64,000 bases of DNA, taken from NCBI GenBank assembly GCA_903928445.1, contig CAIYRB010000163.1, forward strand, positions 1 through 64,000, read 5' to 3'. This DNA is from an uncultured Pseudomonadota bacterium. Lineage in GTDB: Bacteria; Bdellovibrionota_B; Oligoflexia; Oligoflexales; CAIYRB01. This document shows positions 1 to 7,037 of the stretch, piece by piece. Within the stretch, counting starts at the first letter, position 1. Each line of letters starts with the position of its first letter. The notes beneath the pieces are model-generated. The model had not been told where the DNA came from, did no database searches, and was given only the letters and a program-made list of their open reading frames with translations. The translations under genes were made by a program, and so were the position numbers.

Positions 1-48
1 GTAATTCCGGGGGTAATTCCGGGGGTAATTCCGGGGGTAATTCCGGGG
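1..48 (+). repeat. 12-bp tandem repeat, four perfect units
   Basis: The unit GTAATTCCGGGG is repeated four times without change and continues to the left beyond the window. It is in frame with the Gly/Asn-rich protein and gives the peptide NSGG per unit. Perfect identity at DNA level suggests recent slippage expansion, so copy number may vary between strains. Confidence 0.85.
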
Positions 49-239
49 GTAATGCTAACTTCGGCGTCAGCAACGGTGGTGGTAACGCCGGTGGCAATCA
101 TGCGTCGGCCGAACCTGGCAACGGCGGCGGCAACGGCAATAGTGGCGGCAACAGTGGCGGCAGCAATGGCAATGCAGCCGGAAATAACAGCAAAAATAGC
201 TCGAACGGCAACAGCGGGGGAGGAGGTCTAGATGATTGA
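1..239 (+). CDS. C-terminal end of a Gly/Asn/Ser-rich low-complexity protein (partial)
   Basis: The reading frame is open from the window edge to a TGA at 237-239 and encodes almost only Gly, Asn and Ser, beginning with four NSGG units and ending with GGGGLDD. The 5' part lies outside the window. Such tails are usual in secreted or surface-anchored proteins, but no domain is visible, so no function is given. The stop overlaps the start of the next gene (ATG at 232), and the Shine-Dalgarno of that gene (AGGAGG near 221-226) lies inside this one. The two are therefore probably translationally coupled in one operon. Confidence 0.6.
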   Translation, partial: NSGGNSGGNSGGNSGGNANFGVSNGGGNAGGNHASAEPGNGGGNGNSGGNSGGSNGNAAGNNSKNSSNGNSGGGGLDD

Positions 240-897
240 GCAGCGAGTCCTGTGGCTGTTGCCGTTGGCAGTCGCTTTAGGTTGTGCCGCAACGCCCGAG
301 GACAAGACCTCGGGGCGGTGTATCCTAAGTTGTAACAATACCCGGGTGGGCGGCGCTGAATTTACCCTTGAGGCACTGACGCCGTCGCCGCTTGCGATCA
401 AATGCGAAGCCAGCTTTGCTGCTGGTGAAAGTTCCCACGCGACACCGACACCCTTCCAGGTGCGGTTTCGCCTGGTCGAGACGATTCCGCCGTTTGGCAC
501 TTCAGCAGCCGCTCCTGCGGCGGGCGGAGCAGCGGCTCCGGCAGCTGGGGGCGCAGCCCCCGCTGCTGGTGCCGGGGAGACCACGGATAAGCCCTTGCTA
601 AGTCAGCGCCCGGTCGCTGGCGTGGGTTTTGAACCAGATGTAAAGGGACTGGTCTCGATCGAGAACTCGGCGCCTGAGTTTCATCCAACTCCGGCCGAAA
701 CGACCAAGGTGTCTTCGGCCAAGTACGCTGGGATCGTGACGCCCCAAGCCGAGTGGTGCTCTGATACCTGCGGTGTCATCACCTACGAATTTTGGCCTAA
801 ATGCGTCTCCGCCGGCAGCAATGCCATCTCTGCAGGGGTGGCCATTGAAGGCGTCGGCACAACGCAGCCGGTAACTCTCACTTTGACGAATCCTTGA
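232..897 (+). CDS. Predicted lipoprotein with Ala/Pro/Gly repeat, unknown function
   Basis: 221 residues. The N-terminus is a short hydrophobic signal ending in ALGC at residue 18, a good lipobox, so the protein is probably lipid-anchored in the envelope. Near residues 88-112 there is a low-complexity stretch made of repeated AAPAAGG units; the rest contains six further cysteines (e.g. around ILSCNN and CSDTCG) that could form disulfides outside the cytoplasm. AGGAGG lies 5 nt before the ATG. It overlaps the end of the preceding Gly/Asn-rich gene by 8 nt. I recognise no known family. Confidence 0.75.
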   Translation: MIEQRVLWLLPLAVALGCAATPEDKTSGRCILSCNNTRVGGAEFTLEALTPSPLAIKCEASFAAGESSHATPTPFQVRFRLVETIPPFGTSAAAPAAGGAAAPAAGGAAPAAGAGETTDKPLLSQRPVAGVGFEPDVKGLVSIENSAPEFHPTPAETTKVSSAKYAGIVTPQAEWCSDTCGVITYEFWPKCVSAGSNAISAGVAIEGVGTTQPVTLTLTNP

Positions 898-914
898 AGC
901 CATTTGACTCGAGC

Positions 915-1427
915 TTATTTGCGGATGACATCAAGCAGTCCGAGTAGCCCGAGCCGGTAGGAATCGATGCCGAATCCTGAGACGCTGCCAATCGCCGCTG
1001 GCGCCAAAAACGACCGTTGGCGGATGGGTTCGCGCGCCGTGACCTTGGACAGATGCACCTCGACAAAGCGCAGGTTCAGCGCGGCAAGCCGGTCGGCGAG
1101 TGCCAGCGAGGTATGCGTCCAGGCACCGGGGTTGAGGACCGCTCCGTCCCATTCACGCGTCAGCATGTCGAGGTATTTGGCCTCATCGTTGGTCTGAAAA
1201 AAGGTCAGATCAACGGCGAATTTAAAGGCCGAAGCCTGCGTCCGCAGCAGGACCTCCATATCTGGGAGTGTGGCATGACCGTAGTGCTCTGGTTCGCGTT
1301 TGCCCAGTAGATCGAGATTGACGCCGCTGGCGATGAGGATCCGCAGTGCAGGCTTGGTCGACCTGGTCGTGTGGATTGGGGCATGGTCGCTGGGCGCTGG
1401 ACTTGGTCCTGGCAGTTTCTTGCTCAT
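915..1427 (-). CDS. aroQ: Type II 3-dehydroquinate dehydratase
   Basis: Catalyses dehydration of 3-dehydroquinate to 3-dehydroshikimate in the cytoplasmic shikimate pathway. 170 residues; the family core starts near residue 28 after a Pro/Ser-rich extension of about 27 residues, absent from most homologues. Visible family motifs: GVNLDLLGKREPEHYG (Asn37, Arg44, catalytic Tyr49), FFQTNDEA, LNPGAWTHTS (Asn99), VEVHLSKV (catalytic His125) and AREPIR (Arg132). The usual NGPN reads SGVN here, but the substrate-contact Asn is kept. Last gene of a reverse operon after pgeF and a TPR gene (29-nt gap). aroC of the same pathway lies 8 kb away at 9132. Confidence 0.95.
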   Translation of the reverse strand: MSKKLPGPSPAPSDHAPIHTTRSTKPALRILIASGVNLDLLGKREPEHYGHATLPDMEVLLRTQASAFKFAVDLTFFQTNDEAKYLDMLTREWDGAVLNPGAWTHTSLALADRLAALNLRFVEVHLSKVTAREPIRQRSFLAPAAIGSVSGFGIDSYRLGLLGLLDVIRK

Positions 1428-1456
1428 GGCTTTGTCTCATGTGGGTGAATGCGCTG

Positions 1457-2437
1457 CTAGCTAAGTCGCGCCAACAGGTCATTATAGAACTTAATCTGAC
1501 GGTCGATGATTTCGACGCTTTCCATGCGATCCACTAGGGTCGGATCAACGCTTAGGTCGACATCGCGTTGGTCGCGCTCTAGTTTGCTGAGTTCGGCGAC
1601 TTTGCGCCGCAGTAGGTCGCTGCCGGGCATCACGCGTAGCAGCCGTCGGTAGACCTCTAGGGCCTTGCCGTAATGTCCTTGCCTGGCATAGATCTCAGCG
1701 AGCGTGGTTGAGTCGAGTTCGAGACCGCCAAGGCCGTGCTTGCTGGACGCTCCATGGTCGCCCTCTGGTCGAAAAATCTCGCTTAACGGAACGACGTGAA
1801 AGGCAGCGATCGATGCTTCGTAACTCAGCTCTGGCGTTGGTGCCAGCGGTATGGGGATGGTCTGGGTGCGGGCCTCTTTGAATCCGGGCGAGTCTTGCGG
1901 CGCAGGTAGCTTCGCAGTGGCCTGCGGTAACGGCGGTAAGGCGATCTCAGTCCCGCGCGCCATAAGGTCTTGGTGCAGCTTTTGCCTGGCTTCGCTTAGT
2001 CCACTGACTTCCAGTAACTCACCCAAGCGCTTGACTTCCGGATCAAGCATTTGCATGAGCTTCAGATGCTGATACGAGGCCCTTGCGTCGGCCTCGTGCG
2101 CGAGCAGCAAGGCGAGTTTGAAGCGCAACTTTTGTGCCAAGACATTTTCGCGCAGGGAGTCGGCAGCCTGTTCTAGCAGCGTCCAGGAGGTGTCGATCAT
2201 GCCCTTGGCCAGGAGTTCACGGGCCAAGACGACGCGGGCGACGGTAAAGCCAGGGTGGCGTTCTACGCCGTGAGTTAAAAGCTCGAGACTTTCATCGACC
2301 AGACGGTGCGCGCGCAGGATATCGGCGACCGGCAAAAAGCTCCGGCCGAGCGGCTCGGCGCTAAAACGTCGGGCGACTTCCCGCTCGCTTTTCGATAGCG
2401 GCAGGTTTGCCAGCAGTGGTGTCCAAACATCGGCCAT
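1457..2437 (-). CDS. TPR-repeat protein, unknown role
   Basis: 326 residues, no signal peptide or membrane segment. The first two thirds look like helical TPR-type repeats (for example the stretches around residues 40-130), and a clear TPR lies near residues 245-285 with the pattern AEIYARQGHYGKALEVYRRLL. The C-terminus is a charged helix. TPR proteins are protein-protein scaffolds, so the partner cannot be told from sequence. It lies between pgeF and aroQ with short gaps, so it is probably co-transcribed with them. Confidence 0.7.
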   Translation of the reverse strand: MADVWTPLLANLPLSKSEREVARRFSAEPLGRSFLPVADILRAHRLVDESLELLTHGVERHPGFTVARVVLARELLAKGMIDTSWTLLEQAADSLRENVLAQKLRFKLALLLAHEADARASYQHLKLMQMLDPEVKRLGELLEVSGLSEARQKLHQDLMARGTEIALPPLPQATAKLPAPQDSPGFKEARTQTIPIPLAPTPELSYEASIAAFHVVPLSEIFRPEGDHGASSKHGLGGLELDSTTLAEIYARQGHYGKALEVYRRLLRVMPGSDLLRRKVAELSKLERDQRDVDLSVDPTLVDRMESVEIIDRQIKFYNDLLARLS

Positions 2438-2500
2438 GAGAACAGTATACTCCCTATCCTCCGTGGCGAGCCAAACTTTCCCAGTCGGCAGGGTCTTGGT

Positions 2501-3208
2501 TCACAACTCGACCCAGGACCAATTCGATCCATGCACTTTGCCGTCGCGTCGGAAGCTGTGCCACTGCGGTGTTGCAAAGGTACAGGTTTGAATCACACTG
2601 ACCTTGGTCAGATCGACATTGGCATTGGCCAGCGACAAGACCGCAGCCACCGGCAAGTCGACATGCCAGCGATCGGCCATGCCCTTGGAGATGCATAGAG
2701 CCGCCTGCACTGGAGTCAGTCCGCAGGCTCCATGGTGGAGCGATTCGACGACTTCGATGCCGACCTCAAAGGCACCGCGGCTGATGGCAGGGCCGACAAC
2801 GGCATGAATATCTGTAGCATCGATCCCCAACTCGGTTAGCGCGAGGACCGCTTCGCCAATGATCCCCGAGGTTAAGCCGCGCCATCCGGCGTGGATCGCC
2901 GCCGCAGCGCGCCCTGGCACCAGGAGCAGGAGAGGTAAACAATCGGCCGTTTTAACCGCGAGGCGGGTGCCTGGTGTGAGGGTCAAGAGGCCGTCAGCTT
3001 CAACCCTGCGGCTGGTTTCGCCACCGGTCGCTGCCTCTGGCGCGACGACGATCCGGGTGCCATGGACCTGCCGGGCGTGGTGGAGCGCTGGCGGTGTGGG
3101 CTCATGCTTACCGGTGAAGCCGTGCTTGGCCCCCAACTTCTTCCAGGCGTCGGCAGCCACGCCACCTCGCTGCCACTGGACTGCGTTTAATGTTGCCCAA
3201 GCCTGCAT
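2501..3208 (-). CDS. pgeF: PgeF/YfiH family (LACC1-like) polyphenol oxidase or peptidoglycan editing factor
   Basis: 235 residues, cytoplasmic. Homologues are described as purine-nucleoside-cleaving enzymes (LACC1-like) and, in E. coli, as an editing factor preventing L-Ser in place of L-Ala in peptidoglycan. The metal/catalytic motifs are present: QVHG (His49), KTADCLPLL (Cys90), IHAGWRG (His106), then VVGPAISRGAFEVG and a C-terminal SFRRDG. First gene of the reverse operon; 63 nt separate it from the TPR gene. The family is certain, the exact physiological substrate is not. Confidence 0.9.
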   Translation of the reverse strand: MQAWATLNAVQWQRGGVAADAWKKLGAKHGFTGKHEPTPPALHHARQVHGTRIVVAPEAATGGETSRRVEADGLLTLTPGTRLAVKTADCLPLLLLVPGRAAAAIHAGWRGLTSGIIGEAVLALTELGIDATDIHAVVGPAISRGAFEVGIEVVESLHHGACGLTPVQAALCISKGMADRWHVDLPVAAVLSLANANVDLTKVSVIQTCTFATPQWHSFRRDGKVHGSNWSWVEL

Positions 3209-3359
3209 GACCCCCCTCCTTTGCTACCAGTATATCTCCTTGAAATAATTTTGAAATCCCCACCCCCTCAAGTTTGTATCGAAACGACCGAAGCGGAGCC
3301 ATGATGAGGAGTTGGGAGCAACGTGACGGTGGCCAGATCGGCCGGGAGTTGGGGGTGCC

Positions 3360-4700
3360 ATGACTAGCGAACAAACCTACATAGCAGCTGATTACCGCGT
3401 CCTGGTTGTGGACCAGGAGCAGGTGGCCCGCAATCTGGTCATCAACTGCCTGTCCAGCACCGGGTTTAGCGATGTCGTGCCAGCGGCGGATGGACAAGGC
3501 GCATGGCTGACCCTCAGCAACGATCCAAAATTCTCGCTGATCATCCTCGACTGGAAACTGCCTGGAGGCCTGAGCGGCCTGGCGCTGTATAACCGCATCC
3601 GGAGTTTGCCCGCCTATCGCACGACGCCGATCCTGGTCGTATCGGGATTTGTCGAACGCAATGACTTTCGCTTGCTGCAAGAGTTTCCCTGCACCGCTTT
3701 GGTGGAAAAGCCGTTTACCAACTCGCTGCTGCAGACCAGTATCGAAGACCTGCTGAAGGAGTCTGTTTGGTACAGAGAGAATGAGGACTTGATCGATAGC
3801 TTGCTCGAGGCCGTCAAAGGCAACGGCAAAACCGCCGAGCAATTGATCAAGCAGGTGCTGAAAAAAGCGCCCAAGCCGATGCCTTTAGCGCTGCTGGCGG
3901 CCAAACGTTTGGTCAAGAATAAATTACTCATATCCGCCAAGGCCATCCTCGAAAGCGTGCTTAAAGTCGATGGCCAATCGCTGATCGCCCTAAACGAAAT
4001 GGGCAAAGTCATGCACATGATGGGCAAGCATGAGCAGGCCCTGGGTTATCTGCGGCAGGCTGCGGATCTGTCGCCGCAATGTATTCCGCGGCTTTGCCTG
4101 ATGGGCGAGGTCGAACTCAATCTCAATGACCCCGAGAGCGCACGTAAGTCGTTTCAAAAAGCGCTCCATGTCGATGCCGAGCACGTTAAGGCGCAGCAGG
4201 GGCTGATCTTGGCTGACAATATGAATGAGCTGTTTGCGGCGCCGACGGCCATGCAGGTGCCAAGCTCGTTTGCTAGCCTGATGAACACCATGGGTATCGC
4301 CTACGTGCGCAATCATAACTTCGCCCGTGGCATCGGCCAGTATCAAGCCGCGATAAACTTTTTGCCCGACGGTGAAGACCGGGCCCGAGTGGCCTTTAAT
4401 CTCGGCCTGGGTTATCTGCGGTGGGGTAAACCCAGCGACGCTTTAACGTGGTTTCAGCGCTCAGAGGCTGAACACCAGGGCAGCGGCAATCGCTCGGCGT
4501 CCTACGTGCGCAAATTATTGTTAAAAGAGTCCTCGGCCCTGACCGAGCAGGTCGTCCCTGAGCCTGCCTTGCCACCCGCCGTGCCTAGTGCAGATGCCGT
4601 AGCCAGCAATGTGATTCCATTCCCAGTGGCAACGAAGGTGGCGGTGGTAACCGAGGAGGCTAGCGCCTATGAGATTGAAGAGGCGCATATTCGGCTTTAG
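3360..4700 (+). CDS. Response regulator: REC domain fused to TPR array
   Basis: 446 residues. Residues 12-130 form a CheY-like receiver domain: acidic pocket at Asp18, phospho-acceptor Asp64 (IILDWKLPG), switch Ser95 (VVSG) and Lys117 (VEKPF), so it should be phosphorylatable. From about residue 160 to 390 follow TPR repeats (e.g. NEMGKVMHMMGKHEQALGYL and NLGLGYLRWGKPSDALTWF). The C-terminal 50 residues are Pro/Ala/Val-rich. There is no DNA-binding or enzymatic output, so signalling is probably by protein interaction. No histidine kinase lies nearby. The protein cut by the right window edge (63044-64000) has the same design. Confidence 0.85.
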   Translation: MTSEQTYIAADYRVLVVDQEQVARNLVINCLSSTGFSDVVPAADGQGAWLTLSNDPKFSLIILDWKLPGGLSGLALYNRIRSLPAYRTTPILVVSGFVERNDFRLLQEFPCTALVEKPFTNSLLQTSIEDLLKESVWYRENEDLIDSLLEAVKGNGKTAEQLIKQVLKKAPKPMPLALLAAKRLVKNKLLISAKAILESVLKVDGQSLIALNEMGKVMHMMGKHEQALGYLRQAADLSPQCIPRLCLMGEVELNLNDPESARKSFQKALHVDAEHVKAQQGLILADNMNELFAAPTAMQVPSSFASLMNTMGIAYVRNHNFARGIGQYQAAINFLPDGEDRARVAFNLGLGYLRWGKPSDALTWFQRSEAEHQGSGNRSASYVRKLLLKESSALTEQVVPEPALPPAVPSADAVASNVIPFPVATKVAVVTEEASAYEIEEAHIRL

Positions 4701-4716
4701 GCCAGGTCCTCGAGCT

Positions 4717-4741
4717 GAGGCCGCCGTAGAGCGGCGGCCTC
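4717..4741. terminator. Stem-loop between convergent genes
   Basis: Perfect 10-bp inverted repeat GAGGCCGCCG / CGGCGGCCTC with a 5-nt loop, 16 nt after the REC-TPR stop and 18 nt beyond the stop of the convergent degP gene. It is placed to end transcription from both sides, but lacks a T-tract on either strand, so intrinsic termination is not certain. Confidence 0.5.
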
Positions 4742-4759
4742 GTCACGCCCGTGGTCTGG

Positions 4760-6301
4760 CTATTTCAACGTTACGAAGTAGTACTGCCCAGCTCGCTCGA
4801 TCCATGCGAGCACCCGGGCTTTGCCTTTTGTCGCCTTCAGCCACTGCTCGACCGAGGTGATTTTTTGCCCGTCGACCTTCAGCACCAGGTCGCCTGGGCG
4901 TAAGCCAGCACGGTCCGCAGGTCCACCCGGCTCCACCGAGGTGATGGCCACGCCGGCCTTTGACTCTAGGTTAAATCGGCCTTGGATGGTCTTGTTCAGC
5001 GCGGTGACGCCAAGGCCAAAGGCCGTACCTTGCTGCGGCGCGGCGTTTTCATCACCCTCATTGGGGGCGGTGTTGGCATCCTTCTCGTCTTCGGGATGCT
5101 GGCCGATCTGGACCTGAGTGGACAGCTTCTTGCCGTTGCGCACATAGGCCACTTGAACGCTGCTGGAGGGCTTCATCAGACCCACGGTCGTGGTGATTTC
5201 GCCCGGCGATTTGATCGGCAACTTGTTGACCTCGGTGATGACGTCGCCCGCCTCGAGGCCGGCCTTGGCGGCTGGTCCATCTGGCGCGACGCGTGCGACC
5301 AGGGCGCCGCCGTGCAGATCCGCGGGAAGGTTGAGGCTGGTGCGCATTTCGTCGTCCAGGGGCTGCAGGTAGATGCCAAGGTAGCCGCGGCGCACATGCC
5401 CGGTGTTGATGAGCTGCTCAGCGACGGTGCGGACGAGAGCCGAAGGCACGGCGAAACCGATGCCGTTGTAGCCGCCCGACCGCGAGTAGATGGCGGTGTT
5501 CATGCCGATCACCTGGCCATGCATATCGATCAACGGCCCACCGCTATTGCCGGGGTTGATCGCGGCGTCGGTCTGAATAAAATTGCCGATCTTGGCGATG
5601 TCCAAATTGCCGCGGCCGAGCGCCGAAACGACGCCAAAAGATAGGCTGGCTTCGAGGCCAAACGGGGCGCCGAGCGCGACGACGAAGTCGCCGACCGACA
5701 GGGTCTCGGAGTCGGCCAAGGTCAAAGCGGCCAGCCCGGTGCGGTTGAATTTATCCGCTTTGACCTGGACCACCGCAACGTCGGTATTGGGGTCCCGCCC
5801 GACCACCTTGCCTGTGTGGGTCTCGCCGTTGGCGAGCTTTAGCTGAATCTCATCGGCGTCTTGGACGACATGATTGTTGGTGATGATGTAGCCCTTTTGC
5901 ACATCGATAAAGAACCCCGAACCCAGCCCCTCCTCGCGACGGTCGCTGTGCCTGCGGTCTTGGGGCTGGCCGCGCCCACGCGGTCCGCCGGGACCTCCTG
6001 GTCCTGGACCGCCGGGACCGCCGGGACCGCCGGGGCCAAAGAAAAAGTCAAACGGATCGACCACTCCAGCGGGCATGCTTTGCAGATTTTTATAAACGGA
6101 GACAAAGACAATCGCCTGGTCCGCCTGCTTGGCGATTTGGGCGACGCCTTTGGACATCTTTTGCAGAATCTCAAACTCCGGATTGTTCGAGGCCTGAGGG
6201 CTCGCGGTCGGGACCGTGTAGGCCGAGGCAGGGCCGCCGAGCAGGCTGAGGAAGCCGGCTAACATGAAGCTAAGGCGGGACTTTTTTGCAGGAAGAGGCA
6301 T
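4760..6301 (-). CDS. degP: DegP/HtrA-type periplasmic serine protease Do
   Basis: Envelope quality-control protease and chaperone of the S1C family. 513 residues with a Sec signal peptide cleaved near AGPASA (residues 1-27). A trypsin-like domain follows with the full catalytic triad: His144 (TNNHVV), Asp174 (NTDVAVV), Ser253 (NPGNSGGPL). Two PDZ domains cover about 295-390 and 425-505. An unusual insert at residues 89-120 is a Gly-Pro repeat (GPGGPGGPGG) leading into an Arg/Asp-rich stretch, in the position of the flexible regulatory loop of DegP/DegQ. Transcribed alone; upstream 250 nt hold no other gene on this strand. Confidence 0.95.
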   Translation of the reverse strand: MPLPAKKSRLSFMLAGFLSLLGGPASAYTVPTASPQASNNPEFEILQKMSKGVAQIAKQADQAIVFVSVYKNLQSMPAGVVDPFDFFFGPGGPGGPGGPGPGGPGGPRGRGQPQDRRHSDRREEGLGSGFFIDVQKGYIITNNHVVQDADEIQLKLANGETHTGKVVGRDPNTDVAVVQVKADKFNRTGLAALTLADSETLSVGDFVVALGAPFGLEASLSFGVVSALGRGNLDIAKIGNFIQTDAAINPGNSGGPLIDMHGQVIGMNTAIYSRSGGYNGIGFAVPSALVRTVAEQLINTGHVRRGYLGIYLQPLDDEMRTSLNLPADLHGGALVARVAPDGPAAKAGLEAGDVITEVNKLPIKSPGEITTTVGLMKPSSSVQVAYVRNGKKLSTQVQIGQHPEDEKDANTAPNEGDENAAPQQGTAFGLGVTALNKTIQGRFNLESKAGVAITSVEPGGPADRAGLRPGDLVLKVDGQKITSVEQWLKATKGKARVLAWIERAGQYYFVTLK

Positions 6302-6488
6302 GCGGTGGGCTCCTTGAGTCGATGCGGTTAAGGTCGATGGTTCTATCTTGGATGAGACGCCGTGAAAGCTTTATGAGAACGATGATCCAGTTGTGCCAAA
6401 GCCGCGGGTAAAATACGAGGCCCGTGCTATGTCCCGAAGGTCATGGCGGCAATTGCTTGGCTAGAGCCAGGAGTTAAGGTAGAACCCC

Positions 6489-6548
6489 ATGCTCGAAGGT
6501 AAATCGACCAAGGCCGAGATCAAGACCCGATCCGGCGGATTATTATAA
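6489..6548 (+). CDS. Possible 19-residue leader peptide
   Basis: ATG at 6489, stop TAA at 6546-6548, encoding a basic peptide that begins MLEGKSTK and ends SGGLL. AAGG lies 9 nt upstream of the ATG. The stop is only 9 nt before the ATG of the next gene, so translation of the two could be coupled. The reading frame is short and could occur by chance; its only support is position and a plausible ribosome site. Confidence 0.25.
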   Translation: MLEGKSTKAEIKTRSGGLL

Positions 6549-6557
6549 AGGACCGTC

Positions 6558-6893
6558 ATGCTTACCCGTCGCCAGGTGATCGAACAGCACATCAAGCGCG
6601 CTGAAGAAGCTCTCAAAGAGCGTACCACCACACTGAAAGAACGGAACATCGAAGGCAAAAAGGGCACCGCCAAAGATGTCACCTTCCGCGAAGTCCAAGC
6701 CGTCCTAAGGCAGTATCATCGTCGCCTCAAAGCGCTCGACAAGGCCGATGCCGTCAACGCCGATGTCGAGACCCGTCGCGCCGAGCGTCTGGCCACGCCT
6801 AAGGTTCCGAAAGAGAAAAAGAAGAAGCCTGTCGCACCGGTCAAAGCCAAAGGCGGCGGCGCGCCTAAGAAAGAGAAAAAAGCTTCGGCTTAA
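6558..6893 (+). CDS. Small basic protein, unknown function
   Basis: 111 residues, strongly basic. Residues 1-75 are predicted helical and charged (VIEQHIKRAEEALKERTTTL; VLRQYHRRLKALDKAD), and the C-terminal 30 residues are a Lys/Pro/Ala-rich tail with KEKKKK and KKEKK clusters. This resembles nucleic-acid-associated tails, but no known domain is recognised. SD AAGGA lies 7 nt before the ATG. It may be preceded by a short leader peptide at 6489. Confidence 0.65.
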   Translation: MLTRRQVIEQHIKRAEEALKERTTTLKERNIEGKKGTAKDVTFREVQAVLRQYHRRLKALDKADAVNADVETRRAERLATPKVPKEKKKKPVAPVKAKGGGAPKKEKKASA

Positions 6894-7037
6894 GCCAGGT
6901 TCAGGCCGAAGTTCGTTGCAGATCTTCCGCGGATCAAGCCCTATGATGAGTTGCAGAGACCTCCTGAACATGCCGTTTGGGGGGTGCAACCTCGGGCTTA
7001 TTGCGGAGGCAGCCACTTGGCCAGACATGTCCAGAAG

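Noticed and set aside
1-60. Possible CRISPR-like or VNTR array
   Set aside because: Units are directly adjacent without spacers and in coding frame, so it is a protein tandem repeat.
3108-3842. 244-codon minus-strand frame spanning the pgeF start and REC domain
   Set aside because: It covers the conserved receiver domain on the other strand and runs into pgeF; no motif visible.
4982-5644. 220-codon plus-strand frame antisense to degP
   Set aside because: Opposite strand of a fully conserved protease gene; the peptide has no domain or signal.
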